DNA from: an uncultured Aeromonas sp.
GTDB taxonomy: Bacteria > Pseudomonadota > Gammaproteobacteria > Enterobacterales > Aeromonadaceae
NCBI GenBank assembly: GCA_945957575.1
Contig: CAMFLW010000017.1
Span: 1 to 39,908, forward strand
Length of the DNA: 39,908 nucleotides
Direction: 5' to 3'
The translations under genes were made by a program, and so were the position numbers. Positions 1-8,209 of this stretch are shown piece after piece; the stretch's first letter is position 1, and the number at the start of each line of letters is the position of its first letter. Below the pieces are notes generated by a model. It ran no database searches, was not told the origin of the DNA, and saw only the letters and a program-made list of their open reading frames with translations.

Positions 1-44
1 CTGAACGGTCACCTCTAATGGCGTGGGCAGTTACACAGAATTAT

Positions 45-287
45 TTACAGGCTCCAGGCTCCCTGCTCATCAAGGGTGATGACACCCCACTGTTCATTGC
101 TTTTCTTTACTTTGCGGATGTGTTGTTTGCTCAGCGATTGTATTACGGGGTCCGGGTGTTTTTCATAACTGCGGAACGTCGCTTTATCGATACTGATGGT
201 CCAGCTATGACAGCAGTTGTCTTTGCAGTCATCTCCAATGCATTGAAATTGCGTGACAAACCGAGGGGTATATAGAAATGCTGCCAT
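45..287 (-). pseudogene. fliB: Flagellin lysine-N-methylase (FliB) remnant, 5' part only
   Basis: The 80-residue reading frame resembles the N-terminus of FliB, which methylates lysines on flagellin. It has the cysteine cluster typical of that family (CIGDDCKDNCC near residues 16-26), followed by a W-x-I-x-DKATF segment. Full-length family members are roughly 350-400 residues, so most of the protein is missing. After residue 80 all three minus-strand frames contain stops within the last 47 bases to the window edge. The break point carries a 7-bp tandem repeat (GGAGCCT twice, about positions 48-62), which could be the frameshifting event. It lies divergent to lafA. Family assignment rests on motif memory. 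The disruption itself is seen directly. Confidence 0.6.
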
Positions 288-398
288 GTCGTTTTCCGAT
301 AATTAAGAGTGACGACTTGAAGCAATTCGCATGCCGTATGAATAGATGTGGTGAGAATACCCAGTAATGAGAGTGGGCAAAAAAATGTTCGGTTGAAT

Positions 399-426
399 TA
401 AATTTTTGCAGCAACGAGGTCGTCTA
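399..426 (+). promoter_or_regulatory. Possible sigma-28 (LafS) promoter of lafA
   Basis: TAAATTTT at 399-406 matches the sigma-28 -35 element (TAAA). It is followed 12 bases later by GTCGTCTA at 419-426, a partial match (4 of 8) to GCCGATAA. The distance to the lafA start fits a leader of about 50 bases. Flagellin genes of lateral systems are normally late genes under the dedicated sigma-28. The -10 match is weak. A short palindrome, GCTGCA-G-TGCAGC (448-460), lies between it and the ribosome-binding site. Confidence 0.35.
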
Positions 427-481
427 GATCTGATGTCAACCTAACAAGCTGCAGTGCAGCATTTAACTCGAGGAATACATC

Positions 482-1318
482 ATGGGCTTGTCTATCCATA
501 CCAACTTTGCCTCTCTGACCACTCAGAGCCAGCTGAACTCCACCAACAAGATGCTGGGCACCGCCATGCAGCGTCTGGGCACCGGTCTGCGTATCAACTC
601 TGCAGCCGATGACGCCGCTGGTCTGCAGATGGCCACCCGTCTGCAGGCTCAGTCCAGCGGTCAGAAGGTTGGCATGCGCAACGCCCAGGATGCCATCTCC
701 ATGATGCAGACAGCTGAAGGCGCCATGGACGAGATGACTAATATCGTTCAACGTATGAAGGATTTGGCGACCCAAGGCGCCAACGGCACCAACAGCGATG
801 ACGATCTCAGTGCCATGAATAAAGAGTTCGGTGAACTGCAAAAAGAACTGAAGAACATCACTGAAAACACAACTTTTGGTGGCACTAACCTGCTCGAGAC
901 CAAGTTTTCTCAGGCCGTGGACTTTCAAGTCGGTGGTAAGTCGTCAGAAAAGGTGTCGGTAGATGTTAAAGATGACCTGAAAACAGTGACTGACGTAACG
1001 AAATTGGCTGCACCAGCAACTGTGTTGGATACCCAAGCAAATGCAGCTACTGCTATGGATGATATGGATACCCTGTTGGGTAACATTGGCAAAGTGCGAT
1101 CCGCGTTTGGTGCCAACATCAACCGTCTGGAGCACACCGTTAACAACCTTTCCAATATGAAAGAGAACACCGATATGGCAAATGGTCGCATCATGGATGC
1201 CGACTTTGCCCAGGAGAGCACCAACATGACCAAGAACCAGATGTTGATGCAGGCTGGTATGTCTGTGCTGTCCAACTCCAACCAGATGACCGGCATGGTC
1301 ACTTCCCTGTTGCGTTAA
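482..1318 (+). CDS. lafA: Lateral flagellin LafA
   Basis: This is the structural subunit of the lateral (swarming) flagellar filament, 278 residues, exported by the flagellar type III apparatus. The conserved D0/D1 N-terminus (about residues 1-140: TNFASLTTQSQLN, RLGTGLRINSAADDAAGLQ) and C-terminus (about 195-278, ending VTSLLR) are clear. The middle is short, so there is little or no surface D2/D3 domain. There are no cysteines, as usual for flagellins. The ATG is preceded by GAGGAA six bases upstream. The ends use highly biased codons while the middle is more AT-rich. A strong terminator follows, so it is probably made mainly from its own transcript. The lateral assignment comes from the laf gene order that follows. 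Confidence 0.93.
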   Translation: MGLSIHTNFASLTTQSQLNSTNKMLGTAMQRLGTGLRINSAADDAAGLQMATRLQAQSSGQKVGMRNAQDAISMMQTAEGAMDEMTNIVQRMKDLATQGANGTNSDDDLSAMNKEFGELQKELKNITENTTFGGTNLLETKFSQAVDFQVGGKSSEKVSVDVKDDLKTVTDVTKLAAPATVLDTQANAATAMDDMDTLLGNIGKVRSAFGANINRLEHTVNNLSNMKENTDMANGRIMDADFAQESTNMTKNQMLMQAGMSVLSNSNQMTGMVTSLLR

Positions 1319-1328
1319 CAGGTGATAT

Positions 1329-1357
1329 GGCCGCCCCTGTGGGGCGGCCTTTTATTT
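1329..1357 (+). terminator. Rho-independent terminator after lafA
   Basis: A perfect 9-bp GC-rich stem (GGCCGCCCC / GGGGCGGCC) with loop TGT is followed by TTTTATTT. It begins 10 bases after the lafA stop and separates flagellin expression from lafB onward. Confidence 0.93.
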
Positions 1358-1428
1358 AGCCGATACGTGTCGGTTGGAAAGGGCTTAAAAGGTATTTTCC
1401 AACAGGCATGCCACAGAATAAGGGTGTA

Positions 1429-2715
1429 ATGATGCAAGTAGATCCGGCCAGCATGGCAATGCAACTGGTAGCTATCGAGCGCCAGAATATGGACAAGCTG
1501 CTGAAAAAACAGATGGACAGCATCAAGGGGCAGCAGAGTGCAATCAGCACGCTTACGACCAAGCTGTCGACCTTCCAGACTATGCTCAAGGATCTGAACA
1601 AGGCATCCGACCTGCAAGCCCAGAAGGCGGTCATGTCTCAGGAAGGGATCATGACGGTGACGAGCAATGGCAAGGCCAGCTCGGGGCAATACAACTTCTT
1701 TGTGGAACAGCTGGCCCAGTCTCATCAGGTTGGTCTGAGCCTGGATAGCGAAACCACTCCTCTGCCTGCAGATGGCGTCTTCTCTCTGACGGTTAAAGGC
1801 AAGAGTTTAGATATCGATCTGGCCACCCTGCCTGCTGGATCGACAGTGAAGGATCTGGTCTCCCATATCAACAATGCCAAGGACAACCCGGGCGTGAAAG
1901 CCACACTGGTTAGGACCGACGGCAAGGTCAATATGGTGTTGACCAGCAAGGATAGTGGTGAAGAGAATGCCATCACGGTGAATTACAGCGGTGATGCGAG
2001 CTCTTCCTTGGGAACTGCCGTTGCCAACAAGAGCGAGATCACCAAAGCCCAGGACGCCAGGTTGCAAATGGGCGGAAACAACCCGTTAACCATTACGTCT
2101 GCCAGCAACAAGATTGAAAATGTGGTCGATGGCCTGACCCTCCAGCTCACCAAGGCCCAGAAAAGTGGTGATGCGCCTCTGCAGGTGACAGTCGAACAGG
2201 ATAAAGAGGCGGTGACCGGCTCTCTGAAGAAGTTTGTAGACAGCTATAACGAGCTGATCGATGAACTGGCCAAGATGACGTCAAGCGACCCCAAATCCCC
2301 AGGTGCGCTCTCTTCTGACAGCGGGGTACGCAGCCTCAAGAGCATGCTTGCCAACAGTGTGCGCGATCTGCCCAACGGTCTTAGTCTGAGCAGTCTTGGC
2401 ATAAAGACTGACAAAACTGGCAAGCTCTCCTTCAGCGAGACTGACTTCAACAAGGCGCTCGAGAAGGATCCCGAGCTACTGGGCAAGGCGTTGATGGGGG
2501 ATGATGGCCTGCTCAAGCGGATGAGTGATTCACTCGATCCCTATACCAAACGTGATGGCGCACTCAAAGGTCGCAAGAGTGGTCTTGAGGCGAGTGAAAA
2601 GCGGGTGAATGAGCGAATGGAAGCGCTGGATCGCCGTATGAATTCCGCGTATAAGCGCTACCTCAACCAATTTACCACCATGAATCAGATGATGCAGACC
2701 ATGGGCGCCCTGTAA
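1429..2715 (+). CDS. lafB: Lateral flagellar filament cap LafB (FliD/HAP2)
   Basis: This filament cap protein sits at the growing tip and helps flagellin subunits fold in place. It is 428 residues from the chosen start. The N-terminal FliD_N region (about residues 1-100) and a long C-terminal FliD_C region are recognisable. The C-terminus is heptad-rich and ends in FTTMNQMMQTMGAL, typical of a cap leg domain. Two adjacent ATGs (1429, 1432) follow AAGGG with proper spacing. An upstream in-frame ATG at 1408 lacks a good ribosome-binding site. It follows lafA and its terminator and precedes the FliS-like chaperone, the standard laf order. Confidence 0.9.
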   Translation: MMQVDPASMAMQLVAIERQNMDKLLKKQMDSIKGQQSAISTLTTKLSTFQTMLKDLNKASDLQAQKAVMSQEGIMTVTSNGKASSGQYNFFVEQLAQSHQVGLSLDSETTPLPADGVFSLTVKGKSLDIDLATLPAGSTVKDLVSHINNAKDNPGVKATLVRTDGKVNMVLTSKDSGEENAITVNYSGDASSSLGTAVANKSEITKAQDARLQMGGNNPLTITSASNKIENVVDGLTLQLTKAQKSGDAPLQVTVEQDKEAVTGSLKKFVDSYNELIDELAKMTSSDPKSPGALSSDSGVRSLKSMLANSVRDLPNGLSLSSLGIKTDKTGKLSFSETDFNKALEKDPELLGKALMGDDGLLKRMSDSLDPYTKRDGALKGRKSGLEASEKRVNERMEALDRRMNSAYKRYLNQFTTMNQMMQTMGAL

Positions 2716-2764
2716 GGGGCTGAACGACCATTTGGCTGTCTCATCCGGAGCAAGCGAGTTTTAC

Positions 2765-3157
2765 ATGTTTGAACATCAAGATGGCTATGATGCCTACCAG
2801 TTTGCGGCAACTCAGGCCAAGGCTGCGAGTGCGGATCCACATCAGCTGGTGTTGATGCTGATGGATGGCCTGCTCGACGAAATGGCCAGAGCAGAGGGGC
2901 ATATTCAAGCCCGCCAGTTTGAACGCAAAGGACAGGCAATCAGCAAGTGTCTGCAAATCCTTGGCGGGTTGGACAGCGCGCTTGATATGGATAAAGGTGG
3001 CGAACTGGCGGTCAATCTGCATCGCCTTTATGACTACTGCGGCCAGAAATTGTTCGAGATCAGCGTCTCCAACAATGTTGAGGGGTTCGCCGACGTGCGC
3101 AAAATACTGCAAGAGCTGAAAGAGGGCTGGGAAGCGATGGCGCGTCATCCTCGTTAA
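2765..3157 (+). CDS. lafC: Lateral flagellin export chaperone LafC (FliS)
   Basis: This is a FliS-type chaperone, expected to bind the flagellin C-terminus in the cytoplasm and prevent early polymerisation. It is 130 residues. A Y-x-AYQ segment near the N-terminus and the helix SADPHQLVLMLMDGLLDEMARAEG are typical of FliS. The ATG at 2765 gives the normal family length. A TTG at 2732 would add 11 residues of non-FliS character. It starts 49 bases after lafB. Confidence 0.88.
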   Translation: MFEHQDGYDAYQFAATQAKAASADPHQLVLMLMDGLLDEMARAEGHIQARQFERKGQAISKCLQILGGLDSALDMDKGGELAVNLHRLYDYCGQKLFEISVSNNVEGFADVRKILQELKEGWEAMARHPR

Positions 3158-3279
3158 TACGGAAGCAGTACTTCCTTCCTCTCTGTTCTTCCTCACGCCC
3201 AGCATATTGAAATTTCTTGGTTCTCGGTCTGGCCCACTCCTTGCTTGTGGGCTGGTTCATCTTCTTTTTGGGGCTCGTC

Positions 3280-3618
3280 ATGTCAGGTATTGCTCCCGTG
3301 TTGCGTGAGACCGAACTGCAGACTCGCCAGCGTCAGTTATTGGGGTTGGGGACGCTCTTGCTGCAACAGGCGCAAGCTGGCCAGTGGGATGCCGTCCGTT
3401 TGACCGATAGCCGTTTCGCACAATTTGTCTCTCAGGTTAGCCGGAATCCCCAACTCTGGGCTGCGTTGCAACCAGCAAGAGATAAAGCCCGAATGTTGTA
3501 TAGGCAGGCATTGCAACTCTGCGAGCAGGAGACCCTGGTTCGTAAACAGGAGTGGCAGCAGCTTTCTTCGATTCGTGAAGGTTTGACTGCCTACGGTGAG
3601 GCACAGCAATGGGATTGA
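3280..3618 (+). CDS. lafX: LafX, FliT-like lateral flagellar protein
   Basis: This small helical protein of 112 residues sits between fliS-like and fliK-like genes, the slot of lafX (FliT-like) in Aeromonas lateral clusters. FliT proteins are export chaperones for the cap protein and can modulate the master regulator. The ATG at 3280 follows GGGG with a six-base gap. A longer frame from TTG 3217 adds a hydrophobic stretch and is less likely. Its stop overlaps the lafE start by 10 bases, suggesting coupled translation. The assignment is mainly positional, since sequence conservation in this family is low. The 122-base gap before it holds two short stem-loops (3161-3175 and 3232-3252). Confidence 0.7.
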   Translation: MSGIAPVLRETELQTRQRQLLGLGTLLLQQAQAGQWDAVRLTDSRFAQFVSQVSRNPQLWAALQPARDKARMLYRQALQLCEQETLVRKQEWQQLSSIREGLTAYGEAQQWD

Positions 3619-4688
3619 TTCAATTTAGTGGTTTTGACGCTGTGCATTCACCGGATGTCACGGCCTTGAACCGTTTGTCCGGCCAAGCCGGCAGTGAAGG
3701 TGAGCTGTATCAACCGCTGGATGAGGCGGTTGACCCTCTGGTTGCATTGGCTTTGCCCGAGCTGGTTGCCAGTGATGTTGCGGTAGAGGAAAAAGAGCGC
3801 GAACAGCCGGGGGCGGAGGGCGACCCGGCTGAACAGCTGCAAGCGTTTACCAATATGCCTCCTCTCTTTGTCAGAGTGAGTGATGCCGATGTCAATGGCT
3901 TTCGTGTAAGCCGTACCTATCCCCAGGTTGAAAGTAACACTGGCGGCCAGCAGGTGGTGGATAACAAATTGCCGCCCTCTCTTCGCGCCTTGATGGGGAG
4001 TGCGACCACGCAGCCCGAGCAAGAGGTGATGCCGCGTCGTGAAACGGTTTCTGTCGCGGCTGAACAGGCGCTCTCTACGTTGCTTGCCAAATCCAATGGT
4101 CAACCTGGTGTATTGCCAGGCCGCTTCACCTTACCGGTTATGGCTGCCGGTTTCGATGCTGGAAATGTGCCTGATATCGCTGCGGTAGAGAACAGGCTAC
4201 CAGATGCTCGTCAGTTGGCTGTCGGCCAATTTGCTGCGACGCCGTTGCGTCCGGCCGACTATCAGTGGGCTCCTGTCCGGTTATCAGACAACCAGAGCCA
4301 GTGGGGACAGCAGTTGGTTAGCCTGCTTCAGGACAAGGTTGAGCTGCAGGTGAATCAACAGGTAAAACAGGCCCACATCCGGCTGGACCCGCCAGAGCTT
4401 GGGCGCTTGGAGCTGACCGTCAAGCTCGATGGTGACCGGCTTAATGTCCAGTTGAACGTGACCAATCCGGCGGTGCGCGATGCGATGATCCAGTCGGTGG
4501 AGCGCTTGCGGATGAGCTTGGCCCCCCATCATGCCGGTGGGGTAGAGGTCAATGTGGGGCAGGGCGGCGAACAGGGACAGCAGGATCGGTGGCAACAGGA
4601 GAAGATCCTGGCTGGCCGTCGCCAGTGGCAGGATGATCCGGACTCCCAATGGGATACGGTGCACGACTGGCTTAATACCCTGGTCTGA
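3609..4688 (+). CDS. lafE: Lateral hook-length control protein LafE (FliK)
   Basis: This is a FliK-type secreted ruler that sets hook length and switches export specificity, 359 residues. The N-terminal two-thirds is low in recognisable motifs, as usual for FliK rulers. The C-terminal hook-control domain (about residues 243-325) is clear, with HIRLDPPELGRLEL and a following V-x-L-x-V-x-NPAVRDAM segment. A glutamine-rich tail follows. The ATG lies inside the end of lafX. Confidence 0.87.
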   Translation: MGLIQFSGFDAVHSPDVTALNRLSGQAGSEGELYQPLDEAVDPLVALALPELVASDVAVEEKEREQPGAEGDPAEQLQAFTNMPPLFVRVSDADVNGFRVSRTYPQVESNTGGQQVVDNKLPPSLRALMGSATTQPEQEVMPRRETVSVAAEQALSTLLAKSNGQPGVLPGRFTLPVMAAGFDAGNVPDIAAVENRLPDARQLAVGQFAATPLRPADYQWAPVRLSDNQSQWGQQLVSLLQDKVELQVNQQVKQAHIRLDPPELGRLELTVKLDGDRLNVQLNVTNPAVRDAMIQSVERLRMSLAPHHAGGVEVNVGQGGEQGQQDRWQQEKILAGRRQWQDDPDSQWDTVHDWLNTLV

Positions 4689-4723
4689 TTTTTAACCCGT
4701 AATAGCGAGAGTGGTTTTACATT

Positions 4724-5182
4724 ATGCGGCGTGTCATGAAGTGGTTGATGATATTCGTCATGGCTCTGTGTCTGTTGGCCATACTGGCCTATGGCGCATG
4801 GCTTAAACGCGATGTGGTCGAAGTCTGGCTCGGATTGGCAGAGCCAAAGCCAGAGCTGAGCAGCACTCCGCTGTTCAAGCCGATGGAGCGCTTTGTCATC
4901 AGTCTGGAAGGGGGGGAACAGTCTCATTATCTGGTGCTGGAGCTGGCACTGGTGACCTACAACCCGGCTCAGGTTGCCAAGCTGGATGAACTGACGCCAC
5001 TGATCCGCAATGCCATGGTGCAGTATTTCAGCCACCGCTCCCATGATGACGTAAAAGTCGAGCTGCAGAATATTTCCAAGTTGCAGGTCTCTCTGCGCGA
5101 CAAACTGGTCACTACGGTACAGGGATATGGCTACAAGCCCTATCTGGACGAAGTGCTGATCACCAAGGTGCTGGTACAGTAG
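4724..5182 (+). CDS. lafF: Lateral flagellar FliL-like protein LafF
   Basis: This FliL-family inner-membrane protein associates with the stator around the basal body and is 152 residues. There is one N-terminal transmembrane helix (about residues 7-25) after a basic start (MRRVMK). A periplasmic domain follows with the FliL pattern: FVISLEGGEQSHYLVLEL, then LIRNAM, then a C-terminal EVLITKVLVQ. It lies 35 bases after lafE and 7 bases before lafS. Confidence 0.88.
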   Translation: MRRVMKWLMIFVMALCLLAILAYGAWLKRDVVEVWLGLAEPKPELSSTPLFKPMERFVISLEGGEQSHYLVLELALVTYNPAQVAKLDELTPLIRNAMVQYFSHRSHDDVKVELQNISKLQVSLRDKLVTTVQGYGYKPYLDEVLITKVLVQ

Positions 5183-5189
5183 CCACGAT

Positions 5190-5906
5190 ATGACAAATTC
5201 TGCTTGGGATGCTCAACAAGAGTTTGCCGATACTCCGCAACATCCTCGCACGGGAGAGCCCGCTATTCTTGCTCGCTATCTACCATTGGTGAAGCGAGCA
5301 GCCAGCCATCTGCGCAGCCAGGTCAGCGCCTGTTTTGATCAGGAGGATATGGAGCAGGTGGGAATGATGGGGCTGCTGGAGGCGTGGCGCCGTTATGGTA
5401 GCGAGCCCGATGCCCAGTTTGAAAGTTACGCCTTCAAACGGATTCGGGGTGCCATGCTCGATGAGTTGCGCCGTCTGGACTGGCGACCCCGCCAGTTGCG
5501 ACAGCAGGTACATGGCCATAATCAGGTGCAGCGTGAACTGCACAATCGTTTGGGCCGAGCCCCCTCAGAGCAAGAACTTGCTACTGCGCTCGACTGTTCG
5601 GTGGATGAAGTGCGCCAGCTGGCCTATGCCAGCCAGGCTGAAGCGCTGCAGAGTCTGGAAGAGTGGCTGGAGAATGGCGGCAAAGCCCCGACCACCGAGT
5701 CTGATGATGTCGATATGGCGATGACCATCAGCAAGGTGTTGGCCACTCTGGATAAGCGCGAGCAGTTATTGCTTTCTCTTTATTACCAGCAAGAGCTCAA
5801 CATGAAAGAGATCGCGTTGGTGCTGGGATTAACCGAATCCCGGGTTTGTCAGTTGCACAAGCAGTGTGTGCTTCAGCTAAAGCAGCGATTGGTCGACTCC
5901 ATATAG
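5190..5906 (+). CDS. lafS: Lateral flagellar sigma-28 factor LafS (FliA family)
   Basis: This alternative sigma factor for late lateral-flagellar genes is 238 residues. Region 2 is clear (DQEDMEQVGMMGLLEAWRRY and YAFKRIRGAMLDELRRLDW), as is region 3. Region 4 has the helix-turn-helix (MKEIALVLGLTESRVCQLH). Known LafS proteins drive lafA and the stator genes and are held by a cognate anti-sigma FlgM, which is not in this window. The ribosome-binding site is weak, so translation may be coupled to lafF, 7 bases away. Confidence 0.92.
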   Translation: MTNSAWDAQQEFADTPQHPRTGEPAILARYLPLVKRAASHLRSQVSACFDQEDMEQVGMMGLLEAWRRYGSEPDAQFESYAFKRIRGAMLDELRRLDWRPRQLRQQVHGHNQVQRELHNRLGRAPSEQELATALDCSVDEVRQLAYASQAEALQSLEEWLENGGKAPTTESDDVDMAMTISKVLATLDKREQLLLSLYYQQELNMKEIALVLGLTESRVCQLHKQCVLQLKQRLVDSI

Positions 5907-5956
5907 TAGTGCTTCACCTTTCTTGGTGACCCTTCTTGTATCGTGCGGGAACATTC

Positions 5957-6814
5957 ATGCAAAAACAGATTGGCATCGGCGTCATATTAGTATGCGTGCT
6001 GGGTGGCTTCATGATGGCCGGGGGGAACCTCGCCGCCTTGTGGCAGCCAGCCGAGCTCATCATCATCATCGGCGCAGCGGTAGGTTCCATGTTTCTGGGC
6101 AACTCGAAAGAGGTGATGCATGAAATGTGGCGGCAGATAAAAATGTGCTTCAAAGCGAACAAAGAAGAGAAAGAGCTCTATCGTGAGCTGCTGACGCTGA
6201 TGCATCAACTGCTGGAAGAGACGCGCAACAAGGGGATGAAGGCGCTTGATGAGCATATTGAAAATCCCCAGCAGAGCTCGGTATTTTTGATGTATCCCCA
6301 GATTTCGGAAGATCCCCAACTGCTTGGTTTCATTATCGATAACCTGCGTCTGCTCGGGATGGGCAAGATCACACCCCATGAATTGGATACCGTGCTGGAG
6401 CAGGAGATTATGGCCATTGAAGAGGACATGCTCAAACCGGCCCATGCGTTGCACAAAACCGGCGAGGCCTGCCCGGGATTCGGCATTCTTGCTGCGGTGA
6501 TGGGGATCATCATCACCATGCAGCAACTGGACGGCCCCCTGAGCAATATCGGTGTCCATGTGGCGGCTGCTTTGGTGGGCACCTTTATCGGTATTTTCCT
6601 CTGTTACTGCTTGCTGGAGCCAATCAGCAATGCCATGGAAGAGATGGTCAAGCGCCGTATCGGCCTGTTGATGTGCATCAAGTCGATCCTGATTGCCCAG
6701 TTGCGTGGCAAGACACCCCTGCTGGCCGTCGATTCTGGTCGCAAGATCCTGGAGCCTGAAGTCAAACCAAGCTTCCTTGAGTTGGAAGATTGGGTGACCA
6801 ACAGGGCGATGTAA
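5957..6814 (+). CDS. lafT: Lateral flagellar stator protein LafT (MotA)
   Basis: This MotA-family stator subunit, 285 residues, is part of the ion channel that turns the lateral motor. Four transmembrane segments are visible (about residues 4-22, 33-50, 172-189 and 199-220), with the large cytoplasmic loop between the second and third. The conserved proline-rich motif CPGFGILAAVMG precedes the third helix. The ATG at 5957 follows GCGGGA. An in-frame TTG at 5936 is disfavoured. It overlaps lafU in an ATGTAATG arrangement. A small stem-loop (5914-5929) lies between lafS and lafT. Lateral stators of this group are reported to be proton-driven; that is family knowledge, not seen here. Confidence 0.92.
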   Translation: MQKQIGIGVILVCVLGGFMMAGGNLAALWQPAELIIIIGAAVGSMFLGNSKEVMHEMWRQIKMCFKANKEEKELYRELLTLMHQLLEETRNKGMKALDEHIENPQQSSVFLMYPQISEDPQLLGFIIDNLRLLGMGKITPHELDTVLEQEIMAIEEDMLKPAHALHKTGEACPGFGILAAVMGIIITMQQLDGPLSNIGVHVAAALVGTFIGIFLCYCLLEPISNAMEEMVKRRIGLLMCIKSILIAQLRGKTPLLAVDSGRKILEPEVKPSFLELEDWVTNRAM

Positions 6815-7761
6815 TGCGCAATCACGAACAGGTTATTGTCAAACGCCAGCAGCGGCGTAACAGTGCCCCCAAAAGCGGGGGGGCGTGGAAAGTCGCCTTT
6901 GCCGACTTTACTCTGGCCATGATGGCGTTCTTCATGGTGCTGTGGATCCTGGCTGTGTCCAATCAGGAGGAGCGTGAGGCTGTTGCCAGCCGTCTGCGGG
7001 ATTACAGCATCATGGACAGTGAGGCCAACCCGTTTGATATTCGCAACAGCCCCTATCCCGTCGATCTCGGTGGCAATCCCTCTGTAATGGATGAGCTGAA
7101 CCCCAAGTTCGATCAGCAGGGTCAGCTGATGCCCAAGCATATGGATCGTAATCAGAGCATTTTTTCTGACGGCTCGGGCGGTGGGTATGAAAAGCTGTTG
7201 ATAGGCAAACTTGAGGGGGAAGCCCAGATGAAGCAGCTGGCCAGCTTTATCGACCATCTGGCGGAGCAGATGCAGGCGAAGAATAACCTCGAGATTCAAA
7301 TTGTTCCCCAAGGTTTGCGGATCCTGATCCGTGATGACGCGGATCGGGAAATGTATAGCCGCGGCAGTGCCCGCATCAGCCCTTTCTTTCGCCATATGTT
7401 GATGGCGTTGGCCCCAATATTCCAGCGCATCGAGAATCGGGTCATGATTTCTGGCCATACCGACAGCACGCCGTTCGCTGGTGATAACTACAGCAATTGG
7501 GAGCTATCGTCAGACCGCGCCATGATGGCAAGACGGGTGTTGCTGGCGGGAGGCATGCCACCTGAACGGGTCGGACAGGTTGTCGCGATGGCCGATACCA
7601 TGCTGGAAGATACCCAAAATCCCCAAGGCAGCCGTAATCGGCGCATTGAATTGCTGGTCATGACAACCCAGGCAGAAACTAATCTGGAGCAACTTTTCAG
7701 CTCCCAAACGCAAGCTGCAGCCACCCATGCCAAGGAGATGATTTCCCATGGACGACCCTGA
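6814..7761 (+). CDS. lafU: Lateral flagellar stator protein LafU (MotB)
   Basis: This MotB-family stator subunit is 315 residues. It has a basic cytoplasmic tail (KRQQRR), then one transmembrane helix carrying the ion-binding aspartate (D31 in VAFADFTLAMMAFFM). A plug/linker and a periplasmic OmpA-like peptidoglycan-binding domain follow (about residues 195-300: VMISGHTDSTPF, ELSSDRAMMARRVLL). The ATG shares its A with the lafT stop, so the two are co-translated. Its end overlaps the downstream PilZ-like gene by 14 bases. Confidence 0.92.
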   Translation: MRNHEQVIVKRQQRRNSAPKSGGAWKVAFADFTLAMMAFFMVLWILAVSNQEEREAVASRLRDYSIMDSEANPFDIRNSPYPVDLGGNPSVMDELNPKFDQQGQLMPKHMDRNQSIFSDGSGGGYEKLLIGKLEGEAQMKQLASFIDHLAEQMQAKNNLEIQIVPQGLRILIRDDADREMYSRGSARISPFFRHMLMALAPIFQRIENRVMISGHTDSTPFAGDNYSNWELSSDRAMMARRVLLAGGMPPERVGQVVAMADTMLEDTQNPQGSRNRRIELLVMTTQAETNLEQLFSSQTQAAATHAKEMISHGRP

Positions 7762-8209
7762 GATCGAGTTTCCGCAGCATACCTCGCACAATGATCCACG
7801 CAGAAAGGTGCCACGCTGGTATCTGCATGATGGAACAACGCCTTTCGAGTCACAGAGTTGCGGTATTGCGGCCAGATTGCTGATTTCCGGATTACTGTTT
7901 GACAAGAGCATCGGCCGCGCAGTGATCAAAGATATTGGCCCGGGCGGGGTCGGTTTCCTTGCTCCGGCCCGATTTGAATTACCCGAAACGGTGACGCTCT
8001 CCCTGTTGCCGCGAATTGCGCTGGATTGCAACATCACTCATCGTCGCGCTATTGGTCGGCAGCTCTGCTTTTACGGGGCTCGCTGGTCATATCCGGAAGA
8101 GGTTGATTTGGCTCCGGTACTGAGCCATTGGCGCCACTGTTTCATGGTGCCGCAATTAGCGGCCGCTTCTGCTGAATCCCAAGAGGATCAGGCAAGCGTT
8201 CCAGTCTGA
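7748..8209 (+). CDS. PilZ-like domain protein, translationally coupled to lafU
   Basis: This protein is 153 residues with no signal peptide or membrane segment. A DPRRKVPRW stretch (about residues 17-25) is followed some 45 residues later by IKDIGPGGVGF. Together they resemble the RxxxR and D/NxSxxG elements of c-di-GMP-binding PilZ domains, but the usual serine is glycine and the arginine motif is imperfect. The start lies inside lafU, in a different frame, after AAGGAG, so it is very likely made with the stator. A c-di-GMP brake on lateral motors is a reasonable inference from position, not shown by the sequence. Its 3' end overlaps the convergent transglycosylase gene by 68 bases. Confidence 0.6.
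   Translation: MDDPEIEFPQHTSHNDPRRKVPRWYLHDGTTPFESQSCGIAARLLISGLLFDKSIGRAVIKDIGPGGVGFLAPARFELPETVTLSLLPRIALDCNITHRRAIGRQLCFYGARWSYPEEVDLAPVLSHWRHCFMVPQLAAASAESQEDQASVPV

Noticed and set aside
1-18. Possible end of an upstream plus-strand gene (frame ending LNGHL, stop at 16-18)
   Set aside because: Only five codons are visible, too little to support a gene; it may be the end of a flagellar gene to the left.
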